Shown one piece after another: positions 51,119 through 59,855 of a stretch of 64,000 bases of DNA (within the stretch, counting starts at the first letter, position 1; every line of letters begins with the position of its first letter). Source of the DNA: an uncultured Acidimicrobiales bacterium (lineage in GTDB: Bacteria; Actinomycetota; Acidimicrobiia; Acidimicrobiales; Aldehydirespiratoraceae); NCBI GenBank assembly GCA_905480195.1, contig CAJQPN010000020.1, forward strand, positions 1-64,000, read 5' to 3'. The notes under the pieces are model-generated. The model was not told where the DNA came from. It saw only the letters and a list, made by a program, of their open reading frames with translations, and did not search any database. The position numbers and the translations under genes are program-made.

Positions 51119-52332
51119 GCCGGAGCCACGATGTGAGGGCCGACCTCGTCGAAGGACGTGAGGCCGTTGAGCGCCATGGTGCGGGCGAGCTCGGCTTGGA
51201 GGAAGCCCAGAGCGGTGTCGACACCGCGCTCGCCAGCTGCACCAAGACCGAAGAGGTAGGCGCGGCCACCCATGGTGGCGGTGGCGCCGAGCGCAACCGC
51301 CTTGAGGATGTCGCTGCCTCGGCGGATGCCACCGTCACAGATGATCTCGCTGCGGCCCTGGATCTCCTGCGCAACGGGAGCGACGAGCGACACAGGCGCC
51401 GGCGATCCTTCGAGTTGGCGACCTCCATGGTTCGAGAGACAGATCGCGTCTATGCCCAGATCGGCGGCGATCCGGGCATCGTCGACGCTCTGGATGCCCT
51501 TCACGACGATGGGGCCGTGCCAGAAGTCGCGGAACCACTCGATGTCGTCCCAACTCAGTGAGGGGTCGAGTTGTTCGTTGGCGTAGGCGGCAAGGTTGAT
51601 CGCATCGGTGCCGTCGCGCGTGCCGCTGGACTCGGCGGTTGCGACATTGGCGAACCGGATCGGTCCCCCACGAAGGAAGTCGATCGTCCAGCCCGGTTTA
51701 CGGATGCCGTCCACGATCGTGTCGAGGCCAATCTTCGGAGGAAGCGAAAAGCCGCGCCGTACGTCGCGCTCGCGTCGACCGAACGTAGCGAGATCGACAG
51801 TGGGCATGATCGCCTCGTAGCCGGCCTCCGCCGCCCGGGTGACCAGCTCCTTGACCAGCCCTCGGTCTCGCCACACATACACCTGAAACCATTTGCGGCC
51901 GGCATTGGCTTGTGCGACTTCCTCGATAGAGCGCGTTCCCAGCGTCGAGAGCGAGTACGGCAACTCGGCCCGCGCGGCAGCTCGAGCCACCGCTAACTCA
52001 CCCTCGCTGTGCGCAATGCGGGTGAAGCCGGTCGGCGCAAGAACGAAGGGGAAGGCGAGTTTCTTGCCGAGGAGGGTGCTCGACAGATCGACGTTACTCA
52101 CGTCTCGCAGGACCCGCGGCACGAACTCATGGTCGGTGAACGCGCTCATCGATCGGGCGAGTGTCCGCTCGTCCTCGGCTGCTCCGTCGATGTAGTCAAA
52201 GACCCCTCCTGGGAGTCGCCGATGGGCCATGAGACGCAGATCGGCCACATTTGCAGCGCGTTCGAGACGTCGGGTGGTCTTGCTTAGGCGAAATCGACGG
52301 AACCGGATCGCCGATCGGAGAGTGCGCAGCAT
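51115..52332 (-). CDS. lldD: FMN-dependent alpha-hydroxy acid dehydrogenase (lactate dehydrogenase-like)
   Basis: 405-residue enzyme of the L-lactate/glycolate oxidase family. FDYIDGAAEDERTL is the FMN-binding start of the barrel. WFQVYVWRDRGLVKELVTRA, GIQSVDDARIAADLGIDAICLSNHGGRQLEG (with the catalytic His and Arg) and ICDGGIRRGSDILKAVALGATATMGGRAYLFGL follow. It heads the operon with glcD, glcE and glcF, so both L- and D- or glycolate-type hydroxyacids could be handled together. L-lactate or glycolate is the likely substrate, but mandelate- or mycofactocin-type homologues exist. Confidence 0.88.
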   Translation of the reverse strand: MLRTLRSAIRFRRFRLSKTTRRLERAANVADLRLMAHRRLPGGVFDYIDGAAEDERTLARSMSAFTDHEFVPRVLRDVSNVDLSSTLLGKKLAFPFVLAPTGFTRIAHSEGELAVARAAARAELPYSLSTLGTRSIEEVAQANAGRKWFQVYVWRDRGLVKELVTRAAEAGYEAIMPTVDLATFGRRERDVRRGFSLPPKIGLDTIVDGIRKPGWTIDFLRGGPIRFANVATAESSGTRDGTDAINLAAYANEQLDPSLSWDDIEWFRDFWHGPIVVKGIQSVDDARIAADLGIDAICLSNHGGRQLEGSPAPVSLVAPVAQEIQGRSEIICDGGIRRGSDILKAVALGATATMGGRAYLFGLGAAGERGVDTALGFLQAELARTMALNGLTSFDEVGPHIVAPA

Positions 52333-52406
52333 CGTCCCGGATCTTTCTCTGATCAGCGCCCCGTTGCAAACATCGGGTCGGGGAGGCAGAGGAGTGCGGG
52401 TCGCAA

Positions 52407-52865
52407 TCAGCCCGTCGGCGAACGCAACGCCTTTACGTGGTCGAGATATCCCATCACCATTTCACCCATTCGTGCCGGGTTGTAGACGTCTTCCTCGTAG
52501 CTCCATCGGCCATGTCCGGCGTAATGGAGGATGGTGAGGTTGTGGTCCTGCCAGACCGATCCGTCGCCGGGGTCGGCCATGCGGTTCTGTACCTGAAAGA
52601 CGACCCAGCCCCGGGCCTCGTCGATCAGGTACCAGTCGACCGGGAACTCGACCATCAACGAGTTGGGCCATGCGTTCATCGTCGATTGGATCCACTCGTA
52701 GATCGCTTCGCGGCCGTGGAGTTCCCCGAAATGGTGTTCCACGTAGCGTGCATCGTCGGTGAACTGATCGGCCCACGCTCGCCAGTCGCCCGTCACTGCG
52801 GCGCGAGCGGCACGGTTGCGGTACTCGGCGAACTCGGCCTCGATCTCATCGCGGTTCCAAGTCAT
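52407..52865 (-). CDS. SnoaL-like / NTF2-fold protein
   Basis: 152 residues with the cone-shaped SnoaL/NTF2 pattern: an N-terminal helix (DEIEAEFAEYRNRAARAAVTGDWRAWADQF), the acid residues of DDARYVEHHFGELHGREAIYEWI, and a beta-sheet half. Many such proteins are small isomerases or hydrolases; this one's ligand is unknown. ATG at 52865 gives the N-terminus MTWNRDEIE; the frame is open 27 codons further up, but that part is unlikely to be coding. Confidence 0.75.
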   Translation of the reverse strand: MTWNRDEIEAEFAEYRNRAARAAVTGDWRAWADQFTDDARYVEHHFGELHGREAIYEWIQSTMNAWPNSLMVEFPVDWYLIDEARGWVVFQVQNRMADPGDGSVWQDHNLTILHYAGHGRWSYEEDVYNPARMGEMVMGYLDHVKALRSPTG

Positions 52866-52887
52866 GGGCGTGGAGTTTGGCAGTTGC

Positions 52888-53796
52888 TCATCGAGAGCAG
52901 TAGCCGGGGAAGTCTCGAAGTGGGGGGCGTTCGGCGACCTGGGCATCGATCACGGTTCCCTCGGGTCGGGCGAGCACCGTCGACAGGGCGGCCACGTCGA
53001 TGCCGTCGGCGCGACGGAGTGCTGCATGGAGAACCTCCATCGCCTGCACCGACAGCGACCGCAACGGCCGATGGCGATGGGACCGGATGCCGAGGTCGAC
53101 CTGAGCGATGTGATCGATGCCGACGAGGCGTGCAATGTCGATGAGGAGTCCTGTCTCGACCCCGTATCCCTGCGCGAACGGCACCTGTTCGAGGATGGTT
53201 CGGCGGCCGGCGTACTCGCCGCCGAGTGGCTGGTGGATCACCGAGAGATCCGGGAAAAACGTGGCGAGTAGTGGTCGAGCCATCAGTTCGGTGGTGCGGC
53301 CACCCCCAAGCCCTGCTTGTTCGGGCCGCTCGTAAAAGCCTTTGACGAGCACGACCTCAGGTGCTGTGAGGAGCGGGCCGAGCAGGCCGAGAACGTACGA
53401 CGGTGTGAACGACCGCAAGTCGGCGTCAATCCACACGATGATGTCACCGGAGCTGGCGGCCACGCTCTTCCAGAGCACGTTTCCCTTGCCACGACCTGGC
53501 CCAGCGGCGGGCAGGATCTCAGATACGCGGAAAACTGTCGCTCCCGCGTCCGCCGCAATTGCGGTGGTGTTGTCGGTACTTTCGTCGTCCATGACGATCA
53601 CCTCTTCGACGAGAGGCAAGCCTCCGTTGCCGTGGGCGCCGAAGTGCGTCACGATCGAGTCGACGATCGGCCCGATGGTCGCCGCCTCGTCGCGAGCGGG
53701 GAGGCAGACCGACACGGTCGTCTCGCCCTTCGCAGCGAGCAGTGCGGCCAGCGAGTAGTCAGCCGCACTGTGAATTCGCCCGATTTGCGCGGCCAT
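52888..53796 (-). CDS. gpgS: Glucosyl-3-phosphoglycerate synthase
   Basis: 302-residue GT81-type glycosyltransferase that joins glucose from NDP-glucose to 3-phosphoglycerate. This is the first step to glucosylglycerate and methylglucose lipopolysaccharides. The nucleotide-binding region is VSVCLPARDEAATIGPIV, and the metal motif appears as VWIDADLRSFTP. LVKGFYERPEQAGLGGGRTTELMARPLLATFFPDLS is diagnostic, and QGYGVETGLLIDIA follows. The gene is divergent from the L,D-transpeptidase gene, with TAAGTT at leaderless spacing. No phosphatase (gpgP) is adjacent. Confidence 0.93.
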   Translation of the reverse strand: MAAQIGRIHSAADYSLAALLAAKGETTVSVCLPARDEAATIGPIVDSIVTHFGAHGNGGLPLVEEVIVMDDESTDNTTAIAADAGATVFRVSEILPAAGPGRGKGNVLWKSVAASSGDIIVWIDADLRSFTPSYVLGLLGPLLTAPEVVLVKGFYERPEQAGLGGGRTTELMARPLLATFFPDLSVIHQPLGGEYAGRRTILEQVPFAQGYGVETGLLIDIARLVGIDHIAQVDLGIRSHRHRPLRSLSVQAMEVLHAALRRADGIDVAALSTVLARPEGTVIDAQVAERPPLRDFPGYCSR

Positions 53797-53802
53797 GACC
53801 TC

Positions 53803-53808
53803 AACTTA
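53803..53808 (-). promoter_or_regulatory. -10-like hexamer for gpgS
   Basis: TAAGTT on the minus strand, 6 nt before the ATG at 53796. It shares TA with TAGGCA on the plus strand (53807-53812), a looser version of the overlapping divergent layout. Confidence 0.4.
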
Positions 53809-53834
53809 GGCACCGAACGAGCCGATGGAAACTT

Positions 53835-54701
53835 GTGGCGGCCAAGTCTCGACCCAACCTTCTCGCTGCTACCGCCGGGCTGCTTACCGGCAGCGCCCTA
53901 CTGTTGGTAGTCGCGTTCGTTGCGCCGATCGTGGTAGACGCCGAAGAAGGCGAGAAACCCTGGCTGACCCTCGAGGAGCTTAGTGCCGGCCGGTTGATCG
54001 TCGAGTCTCCCCCTACTTCGGCACCGGTGTCGACAAGGATCGAACCGGCCGCGACGCCGACGACGGTGCCGCCACCCGCGCTGCGCGAGACGCTCGTGGC
54101 GACGGTTCGTCCCGAAATTGACGCGATCTGGCCCACGACCGAACCGGGGGGAAGTGAATTCGTCGATCTCGAGTACCGGGTGACCAATCCAACCTACTTC
54201 GACAATCCGCTCACCTTGATGGTCACCGACCGCACCGCGGATGGGGCATGGCTCAAGGTCCAGATTCCGGTTCGGCCCAACGGAACCGAGGGCTGGATCT
54301 CGGCAAGTGATGTCGACTTGTCGTCTCATTTCGTGCGGATCGAGGTGAAATTGGCCGAACGTTTGGTTCGGGTCTGGGACGGCGAAACCCTGGTCGTCGA
54401 AACGTCAGCGGGTATCGGTCACAAAACGACGCCTACCCCACTCGGCACGTTCTTCGTCAATGATCTGGTCGAGCGTGTCGAGGGGAGCTCGTACGGGCCC
54501 TACATCCTCAGCCTCTCTGCATTCTCCGAAGCGTTAGAGACCTACGGAGGCGGGATACCGGTAATTGCGATCCACGGGACCAATCGCCCCGATCTGATCG
54601 GTGGCGCCCACTCTGCCGGGTGTGTCCGGATTGAGAACGACGTAATCCGTTTTCTGGCCGAGGTGGTCCCGATGGGTACACCGGTCACGATTTCAGCGTA
54701 A
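53835..54701 (+). CDS. L,D-transpeptidase (YkuD domain) with SH3-like domain
   Basis: 288-residue exported cell-wall enzyme. A membrane anchor or signal segment lies at about 11-32. A Pro/Thr-rich linker (60-85) follows, then an SH3-like region (about 128-160) and the YkuD catalytic domain (166-287). The active site HGTNRPDLIGGAHSAGCVR holds His247, His259 and Cys263. It is expected to make 3-3 cross-links in peptidoglycan, or anchor proteins to it. GTG start. It shares its upstream region with gpgS. Confidence 0.9.
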   Translation: MAAKSRPNLLAATAGLLTGSALLLVVAFVAPIVVDAEEGEKPWLTLEELSAGRLIVESPPTSAPVSTRIEPAATPTTVPPPALRETLVATVRPEIDAIWPTTEPGGSEFVDLEYRVTNPTYFDNPLTLMVTDRTADGAWLKVQIPVRPNGTEGWISASDVDLSSHFVRIEVKLAERLVRVWDGETLVVETSAGIGHKTTPTPLGTFFVNDLVERVEGSSYGPYILSLSAFSEALETYGGGIPVIAIHGTNRPDLIGGAHSAGCVRIENDVIRFLAEVVPMGTPVTISA

Positions 54702-55134
54702 TCGTGAGATGCTCGTCGAGGTCACCGACGAGATCGACGAAGTAGCGCCGTTCGACGAGTCGCCAGGCTCCACTGATCGTGGAGAAGCGATCGTGGTAGC
54801 GGCCGGAGAGAATCGGTTGCAACCGAAGCCGATGGGTCTGCTGAAAAACGGTGTAGACCGATCGGCAAGACGCTCCCTCGTCGTCGAATTCGATGATCGC
54901 ATTGGTGGTCACGTGTCTTGTCCGCCACGTGCCGTCCGGGTGGGTTAGGACTATCGAGGCGAAGTGCTCGACGGCAGCCTCACCACCACGGGAGAATTCG
55001 CGACCCGATTTTCCGTCGATAAGCGAGGCGTGGGCGAGCAACGATCGCAGCGTTTCGTAATCGGCTGCGTCCATGGCCTCGGCGATGCGGTGCAGTTCGT
55101 TGGTGATCGCAGTCGGGGGTGTCGTCTCGTGCAT
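54685..55134 (-). CDS. SnoaL-like / NTF2-fold protein
   Basis: 149 residues with the helical N-terminus ITNELHRIAEAMDAADYETLRSLLAHASLI and a sheet with WRTRHVTTNAIIEFDDEGASCRSVYTVFQ, like the beta subunit fold of ring-hydroxylating dioxygenases (SnoaL_4 type). The closing ILSGRYHDRFSTISGAWRLVERRYFVDLVGDL is typical. The ligand and reaction are unknown. Its end overlaps the L,D-transpeptidase gene by 17 bp. It appears leaderless behind TACGGT, 8 nt upstream. Confidence 0.78.
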   Translation of the reverse strand: MHETTPPTAITNELHRIAEAMDAADYETLRSLLAHASLIDGKSGREFSRGGEAAVEHFASIVLTHPDGTWRTRHVTTNAIIEFDDEGASCRSVYTVFQQTHRLRLQPILSGRYHDRFSTISGAWRLVERRYFVDLVGDLDEHLTITLKS

Positions 55135-55142
55135 CGATGCGG

Positions 55143-55152
55143 ACCGTACCCT
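55143..55152. promoter_or_regulatory. Overlapping divergent -10 elements between the SnoaL-like and YihY genes
   Basis: ACCGTACCCT. The minus strand reads TACGGT, 8 nt before the ATG at 55134; the plus strand reads TACCCT, 6 nt before the GTG at 55159. Confidence 0.5.
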
Positions 55153-55158
55153 CGTCGT

Positions 55159-56082
55159 GTGGATCGTGTGAAGCGTGCGGCCCGATGGATGTGGGGGATC
55201 GTCTGTGACATCGCAGACGAATGGTCGAAGGACCGCGTTGGTGGCCTAGCGGCAGAAATCGCCTTCTTCGCCTTGCTCGGCTTCTTCCCGAGCGTCATCG
55301 TGTTGGCAGCGGCTCTCGGCTCGGTCGATGGCATCCTCGGAGAGAACACTGCAACCGATGTCGAGAACTGGCTGGTTGCTCAACTGATCGACATTTTCGG
55401 CGCGAACAACGTCGACCGGACCGTGACCGAGTTGTTCGACAGCTCCAACAGCGGTGCCTTCACGATCGGTGCACTCCTCGCCGTGTATGCGGCGTCACGT
55501 GGGTTCGTGGCCGTCGTGCGTGCCCTTGATATCGCTTATGACCACCAGCAGCAGCGAAACTGGTTGTCTACTCGTCTCGTCGGCTTCGGCCTCACGTTAC
55601 TGACCGTGCTGGTCGCCGCAGTCGTGCTGATCCTCATCGTGGTTGGCCCGCTGATCGGTGAAGGTGGTGAGCTCGCCGAGAAGCTCGGTGTCGACGGCTG
55701 GTTCACCGTGCTGTGGGACTGGGTTCGCTGGCCCTTTGTATTCACGGTGTTCGTCGGATGGGCGGCAACGGTTTACCACCTCGCTCCCAACCACCGGTCG
55801 CCATGGAAGCTCGAGATCCCGGGAGCATTCGCAGCATCGCTCTGGTGGGCGGGGGTCTCTCTGGGGTTCAACGCGTATCTCGATGTGGCGACGAGCGGTG
55901 CCAATGCGATCTTCGGTCTGCTCGGGGGAGCACTGAGCCTGCTGTTCTGGTTGTATCTCATGGCAATGGGACTATTGCTTGGCGCCGAGATCAACTCCCT
56001 CACCGCCTCCCGACTTGGCCTGTCGGTCGAGCCGAAGCCGCGGCCAAGCTTCAACGAGTCGCTCGCTCGCTTCCGGAAGTAG
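55159..56082 (+). CDS. YihY/BrkB family inner membrane protein
   Basis: 307-residue integral membrane protein with about six helices. FPSVIVLAAALGSVDGILG follows the first helix. LAVYAASRGFVAVVRALDIAYD is the family core, and the last helix ends at MGLLLGAEINSL, a YihY hallmark. The family was once called ribonuclease BN in error; its true function is unknown, and transport is suspected. The GTG at 55159 is chosen because of the TACCCT hexamer; an open frame further upstream overlaps the opposing gene. Confidence 0.88.
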   Translation: MDRVKRAARWMWGIVCDIADEWSKDRVGGLAAEIAFFALLGFFPSVIVLAAALGSVDGILGENTATDVENWLVAQLIDIFGANNVDRTVTELFDSSNSGAFTIGALLAVYAASRGFVAVVRALDIAYDHQQQRNWLSTRLVGFGLTLLTVLVAAVVLILIVVGPLIGEGGELAEKLGVDGWFTVLWDWVRWPFVFTVFVGWAATVYHLAPNHRSPWKLEIPGAFAASLWWAGVSLGFNAYLDVATSGANAIFGLLGGALSLLFWLYLMAMGLLLGAEINSLTASRLGLSVEPKPRPSFNESLARFRK

Positions 56083-56085
56083 CCT
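56080..56085 (+). promoter_or_regulatory. -10-like hexamer for the acyl-CoA dehydrogenase gene
   Basis: TAGCCT, 7 nt before the ATG at 56093 and overlapping the YihY stop codon. Confidence 0.4.
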
Positions 56086-56092
56086 GCGACCC

Positions 56093-57871
56093 ATGACCGA
56101 GTTTCGGACGCCTCTCGACGACATCCGCTTCGCCATGCGCCATGTGGCTGATGCCGACGCCATCGCAGCGTACGAGGCGTTCGCCCATGCCGATGCGGAC
56201 ATGGTCGACGGGTTACTTGAGGAAGCCGGGCGCTTTTTCGAAGAGGTATTCGCTCCGACCAACCGAGACGGCGACACGGTCGGCACAGTCTGGAACCCGG
56301 ATGGAAGCGTTACCACCGCACCCGGTTTCGCTGCGGCGTACCGCAAACTCGTCGAAGCGGGTTGGGCCGGTATCGGGTTTCCCGAGGTGTACGGCGGCGG
56401 TGGATTTCCGCAGCTCGTTGGCATTGCTGTTCAGGAGATGACCACTGCATCAAACATGGCCTTGGCGCTTTGCCCGCTGCTGACCCAGGGAGCGATCGAG
56501 GCGCTGATGCACCACGGCGACGAGACCCAGAAGGAGACGTACCTCCAGAAACTCGTGTCGGGGACGTGGACGGGAACGATGAACCTCACCGAGCCGCATG
56601 CCGGTTCTGATGTGGGGGCGCTGACCACCAAGGCAGTCCCTGCCGATGATGGTTCGTGGCGCATTACCGGCCAGAAGATTTACATCACGTGGGGTGAGCA
56701 CGACGTTGCCGAGAACATCGTGCATCTCGTCCTCGCCCGCACGCCTGGATCGCCTCCGGGCACAAAGGGCATCAGCCTCTTCATCGTTCCGAAGTACTTG
56801 ATAAACGACGATGGTTCACTCGGCGATCGTAACGATCTGCGTTGTGTGAGCCTCGAGCACAAACTCGGTATCCACGGCAGCCCCACCTGTGTCATGCAGT
56901 ACGGCGACGAGGGTGGCGCGGTGGGATATCTCCTCGGCGAGGAACACCAAGGGATGCGATGCATGTTCACGATGATGAACAACGCCCGTCTCGGTGTCGG
57001 TTTGGAAGGACTCGGCATCGCAGAACGCGCCTATCAGCAGGCGCTGGCCTATGCCCACGAGCGGACGCAGGGGCGCGCGCTCGGTGCCGAGCCTGGCACC
57101 GAGTCTCCGATCATCGATCATCCAGACGTCCAGCGCATGTTGCTCGATATGAAGTCAACGATCGCTGCGATGCGCGGTCTCTGTTACCGCAACGCCGCTG
57201 CCCTCGACCACAGTCGCGAAGCCGCCGACCCCGATGCTCGGCAGGCCAGCGACGAACTCGCCGCGCTGCTGACGCCGCTGTCGAAGAGCTGGTGCACCGA
57301 CATGGGTGTCGAGCTGACTTCGATCGCCCTGCAGGTACACGGCGGGATGGGTTTCATCGAAGAAACCGGTGCCGCACAGCACTTCCGCGATGCTCGGATT
57401 GCGCCGATCTACGAGGGCACGAACGGGATCCAAGCGATCGATCTGGCCGGTCGTAAGCTCGGCCTCCGGCAAGGCGGGGTGGTGCGAGACCATCTTGCGA
57501 CCATTGCCGCAACGGTCGACGCACTTCGCGATGTCGGCGACCTCGCTCCGGTCCGCGTGCACCTTGCAGCTGCGCTGGCAGCCACGACCGAAGCGACCGA
57601 TCACCTCCTCGCTCGATCGGCGGAGGACCCGGCTGACATGCTCGCTGGCGCAATGGCGTACCTCGACATGATGGCGATCACCACTGCCGGCGAGGGCCTC
57701 GCCGCCGGTGCGCTCTCGGCTCGAGAAGCCAGTGATGCTGGCGCAGACGACGCGGCATTGCTGGCCCGGTTCTTCGCCACGAACCGGCTTGCGACCGTTC
57801 CCGCCCGTCTTGCAGCGGTCACTGCTGGCGCAGGTGACTTGACGGCAGCGCGGACCAGCATCTTCTCGTGA
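56093..57871 (+). CDS. Long acyl-CoA dehydrogenase (DmdC/FadE5-like)
   Basis: 592-residue acyl-CoA dehydrogenase of the long C-terminally extended type. The N-terminal helix block MTEFRTPLDDIRFAMRHV is typical of DmdC-like enzymes. NLTEPHAGSDVGALTTKA and ITGQKIYITWGEHDVAENIVHLVLAR bind FAD and substrate. The catalytic Glu is in PIYEGTNGIQAIDL. The last 130 residues form an extra helical domain. Activity on 3-methylmercaptopropionyl-CoA is possible for a marine organism, but fatty acyl-CoA is equally likely. It is distinct from the shorter acyl-CoA dehydrogenase at 44818. Confidence 0.9.
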   Translation: MTEFRTPLDDIRFAMRHVADADAIAAYEAFAHADADMVDGLLEEAGRFFEEVFAPTNRDGDTVGTVWNPDGSVTTAPGFAAAYRKLVEAGWAGIGFPEVYGGGGFPQLVGIAVQEMTTASNMALALCPLLTQGAIEALMHHGDETQKETYLQKLVSGTWTGTMNLTEPHAGSDVGALTTKAVPADDGSWRITGQKIYITWGEHDVAENIVHLVLARTPGSPPGTKGISLFIVPKYLINDDGSLGDRNDLRCVSLEHKLGIHGSPTCVMQYGDEGGAVGYLLGEEHQGMRCMFTMMNNARLGVGLEGLGIAERAYQQALAYAHERTQGRALGAEPGTESPIIDHPDVQRMLLDMKSTIAAMRGLCYRNAAALDHSREAADPDARQASDELAALLTPLSKSWCTDMGVELTSIALQVHGGMGFIEETGAAQHFRDARIAPIYEGTNGIQAIDLAGRKLGLRQGGVVRDHLATIAATVDALRDVGDLAPVRVHLAAALAATTEATDHLLARSAEDPADMLAGAMAYLDMMAITTAGEGLAAGALSAREASDAGADDAALLARFFATNRLATVPARLAAVTAGAGDLTAARTSIFS

Positions 57872-57911
57872 ATCGGCGCAGCATCGGGCGACGGAACGCA
57901 AAGGGCACAAC

Positions 57912-58805
57912 GTGAGGTTCTCGCACATGCTCGCGTCGATTCCTAGTCCCCCGAGCAACGTCATCGAGCTCGGCCCGATCAGTTTGCGGGCCTACGGGTT
58001 GATGATCGCCCTTGGGGTCATTGCTGCCGTTCTCGTGTCTCAGAAGCGATGGACCGCTCGTGGTGGCGATCCTGACGACATCACCGCAGTCGCAATGTGG
58101 GCTGTTCCGGCGGGCTTGATCGGCTCGCGGGTCTACCACGTCTTCACCGACTGGCGGTTCGATGAGGGGTGGGCGGAGCCGTTCAAGATCTGGGAAGGCG
58201 GTCTCGGCATCCCCGGCGGGATGGCTGCGGGCATTTTGACCGCAATCTGGTTGATCCGTCGGAACAGTTGGGATCAGCGCAGCCTGCTTGACGCGATGGT
58301 TCCGAGCCTTCCCTTGGCTCAAGCGATCGGACGGTTGGGCAACTGGTTCAACCAAGAGCTCTTCGGAGGCCCGAGCGATCTCCCGTGGGCGGTCGAGATC
58401 GACGATCGGTATGCCGCTGCTGCCGGGTATCCCGACGCCGATACGTTCCACCCAACGTTCCTGTATGAATCACTTTGGAACCTCGGATTGTTCGGCTTCC
58501 TGGTATGGGTCGACCGCGGTGGCAAGATCCGTCGGGGCGGCCTCGTTGCGGTGTACGTCGTCGGGTATGCAGTGGCACGAATCTGGCTCGAGACCGTGCG
58601 CATCGACGCTGCCACCGAGATCGGTGGCCTCAGGGTCAACATCTGGATGAGCATCGTCGGCATTGCCGTTGCTGGCGGCTGGCTCTTGGTCCGTGGCCGC
58701 GCGATCGTCGACGATCCGGAGGGTCGCCGCGAGACCTTCGCCTCAGCGTCGAGTGCCAGCGTCGCTGACGTCGAGGTGGCTACACCCGAGGACGGCGTTC
58801 CGTAG
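57912..58805 (+). CDS. lgt: Phosphatidylglycerol-prolipoprotein diacylglyceryl transferase
   Basis: 297-residue membrane enzyme that adds diacylglycerol to lipobox cysteines of prolipoproteins. About seven helices are visible. IRAYGLMIALG-like LRAYGLMIALGVIA, VYHVFTDW, IWEGGLGIPGGMAAG and the signature RLGNWFNQELFGGPSDLPW are present. The GTG at 57912 or the ATG at 57927 may be used. The last 63 bp are antisense to the end of the kinase-like gene, an unusually long 3' overlap, and encode a variable Ala/Ser/Val-rich tail. Confidence 0.95.
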   Translation: MRFSHMLASIPSPPSNVIELGPISLRAYGLMIALGVIAAVLVSQKRWTARGGDPDDITAVAMWAVPAGLIGSRVYHVFTDWRFDEGWAEPFKIWEGGLGIPGGMAAGILTAIWLIRRNSWDQRSLLDAMVPSLPLAQAIGRLGNWFNQELFGGPSDLPWAVEIDDRYAAAAGYPDADTFHPTFLYESLWNLGLFGFLVWVDRGGKIRRGGLVAVYVVGYAVARIWLETVRIDAATEIGGLRVNIWMSIVGIAVAGGWLLVRGRAIVDDPEGRRETFASASSASVADVEVATPEDGVP

Positions 58806-59735
58806 CCGGTTGAGCGAGTGCAACTCGTGCAGTTGCCGGGACGGCGCCCCCGGGGGGAACATCGTGAGATCCCGCAGGTCGTAGGCGATGCTGTAGAGGC
58901 GGAGCCGGTCGGCCTTGCGAGGGAACGAGAACAGCTCCGGGTAGTCCTCCTGGAGCCACTCCGGCACGTCGGCATAGTCCTCGGCATGCGTTCGGTCGAC
59001 CCACTTCTCGCCCACGTGCAGCGAGGGGTAGTGGCACATACGGAGCAAGACATCGAGGTCGACGTCGGCCGGCGCCGTTCGGGCCCACTCGAAGTCAAGG
59101 ATTGCGGTGACGTCGGTACCGTCCCACAACACGTTCTCGAAGGTGAGATCGCCGTGGACAAGATTGCGGCTGGTGAACGGCTCGATCGCTGGGGTGAGTT
59201 CGGAGACGAGGTTCTCGAGGTCGTCGATCAGGCCGCGGTCGACGTACTGCAATGATCGAGCATCGTCGAGAGCGGCCAGCAGCGACACGACCGGCGAAAG
59301 CGTGTCCCCTCGTAAGAGCTGCGGTGCGTCGATGCTCGGCAGGTCGCTCGGAGCCAGCGTTTGGTGAAGGTGCCGCATCTTTCTTGCGAGCTGTGAGATC
59401 GCCCGGCGCCGCTGTTCACGTGTCATTTCCGGCCAGCAGTGGGCGAGCGGCTCGCCAGGTACGCGGGCGACCACGAGGAAGTCGGCACCCATCTGATCGC
59501 CGCAGGACACCACCGTCGGATAGCCGATTTCGGACGGAAGCGACTGTCCGAGGATCGCCTCCCGGCGAAGGCGCTGGTTCGGTCGCCGGTTCACCCGGAT
59601 GACGTGTTGTTCGGTCATCCAAACCTCGTTGGTCACGCTGGTCGCCGCTTCGAGTTCAACGGTCGAGTCGAGCCCGGCAGAGAGCAAGGCGTGGCGAGCT
59701 CGAGCGATGGCCATCGCATTTCGTTGCTCATTCAT
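58743..59735 (-). CDS. APH-family phosphotransferase-like protein
   Basis: 330-residue kinase-fold protein. The N-lobe has EVWMTEQHVIRVNRR. The catalytic loop NLVHGDLTFENVLWDG and the metal-binding ILDFEWARTAPADVDLDVLLRM contain the HGDxxxxN and D-F-E motifs. It has the same fold as the protein at 2522 but is not close to it. The substrate is unknown. The ATG at 59735 is chosen from family length; 36 extra codons upstream are open. It overlaps lgt by 63 bp at the 3' end. Confidence 0.85.
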   Translation of the reverse strand: MNEQRNAMAIARARHALLSAGLDSTVELEAATSVTNEVWMTEQHVIRVNRRPNQRLRREAILGQSLPSEIGYPTVVSCGDQMGADFLVVARVPGEPLAHCWPEMTREQRRRAISQLARKMRHLHQTLAPSDLPSIDAPQLLRGDTLSPVVSLLAALDDARSLQYVDRGLIDDLENLVSELTPAIEPFTSRNLVHGDLTFENVLWDGTDVTAILDFEWARTAPADVDLDVLLRMCHYPSLHVGEKWVDRTHAEDYADVPEWLQEDYPELFSFPRKADRLRLYSIAYDLRDLTMFPPGAPSRQLHELHSLNRLRNAVLGCSHLDVSDAGTRR

Positions 59736-59855
59736 CGGTGACTCCAGCCCCGATGGTTGGCCTTGCTGCTTCCATCGCCCGACGCACCTGCGATCTGAGC
59801 CGTAAGGGACGGTTTGGTCCCGAACCCGGCCCCTTCGTTCCATCTGCGATGTTGA

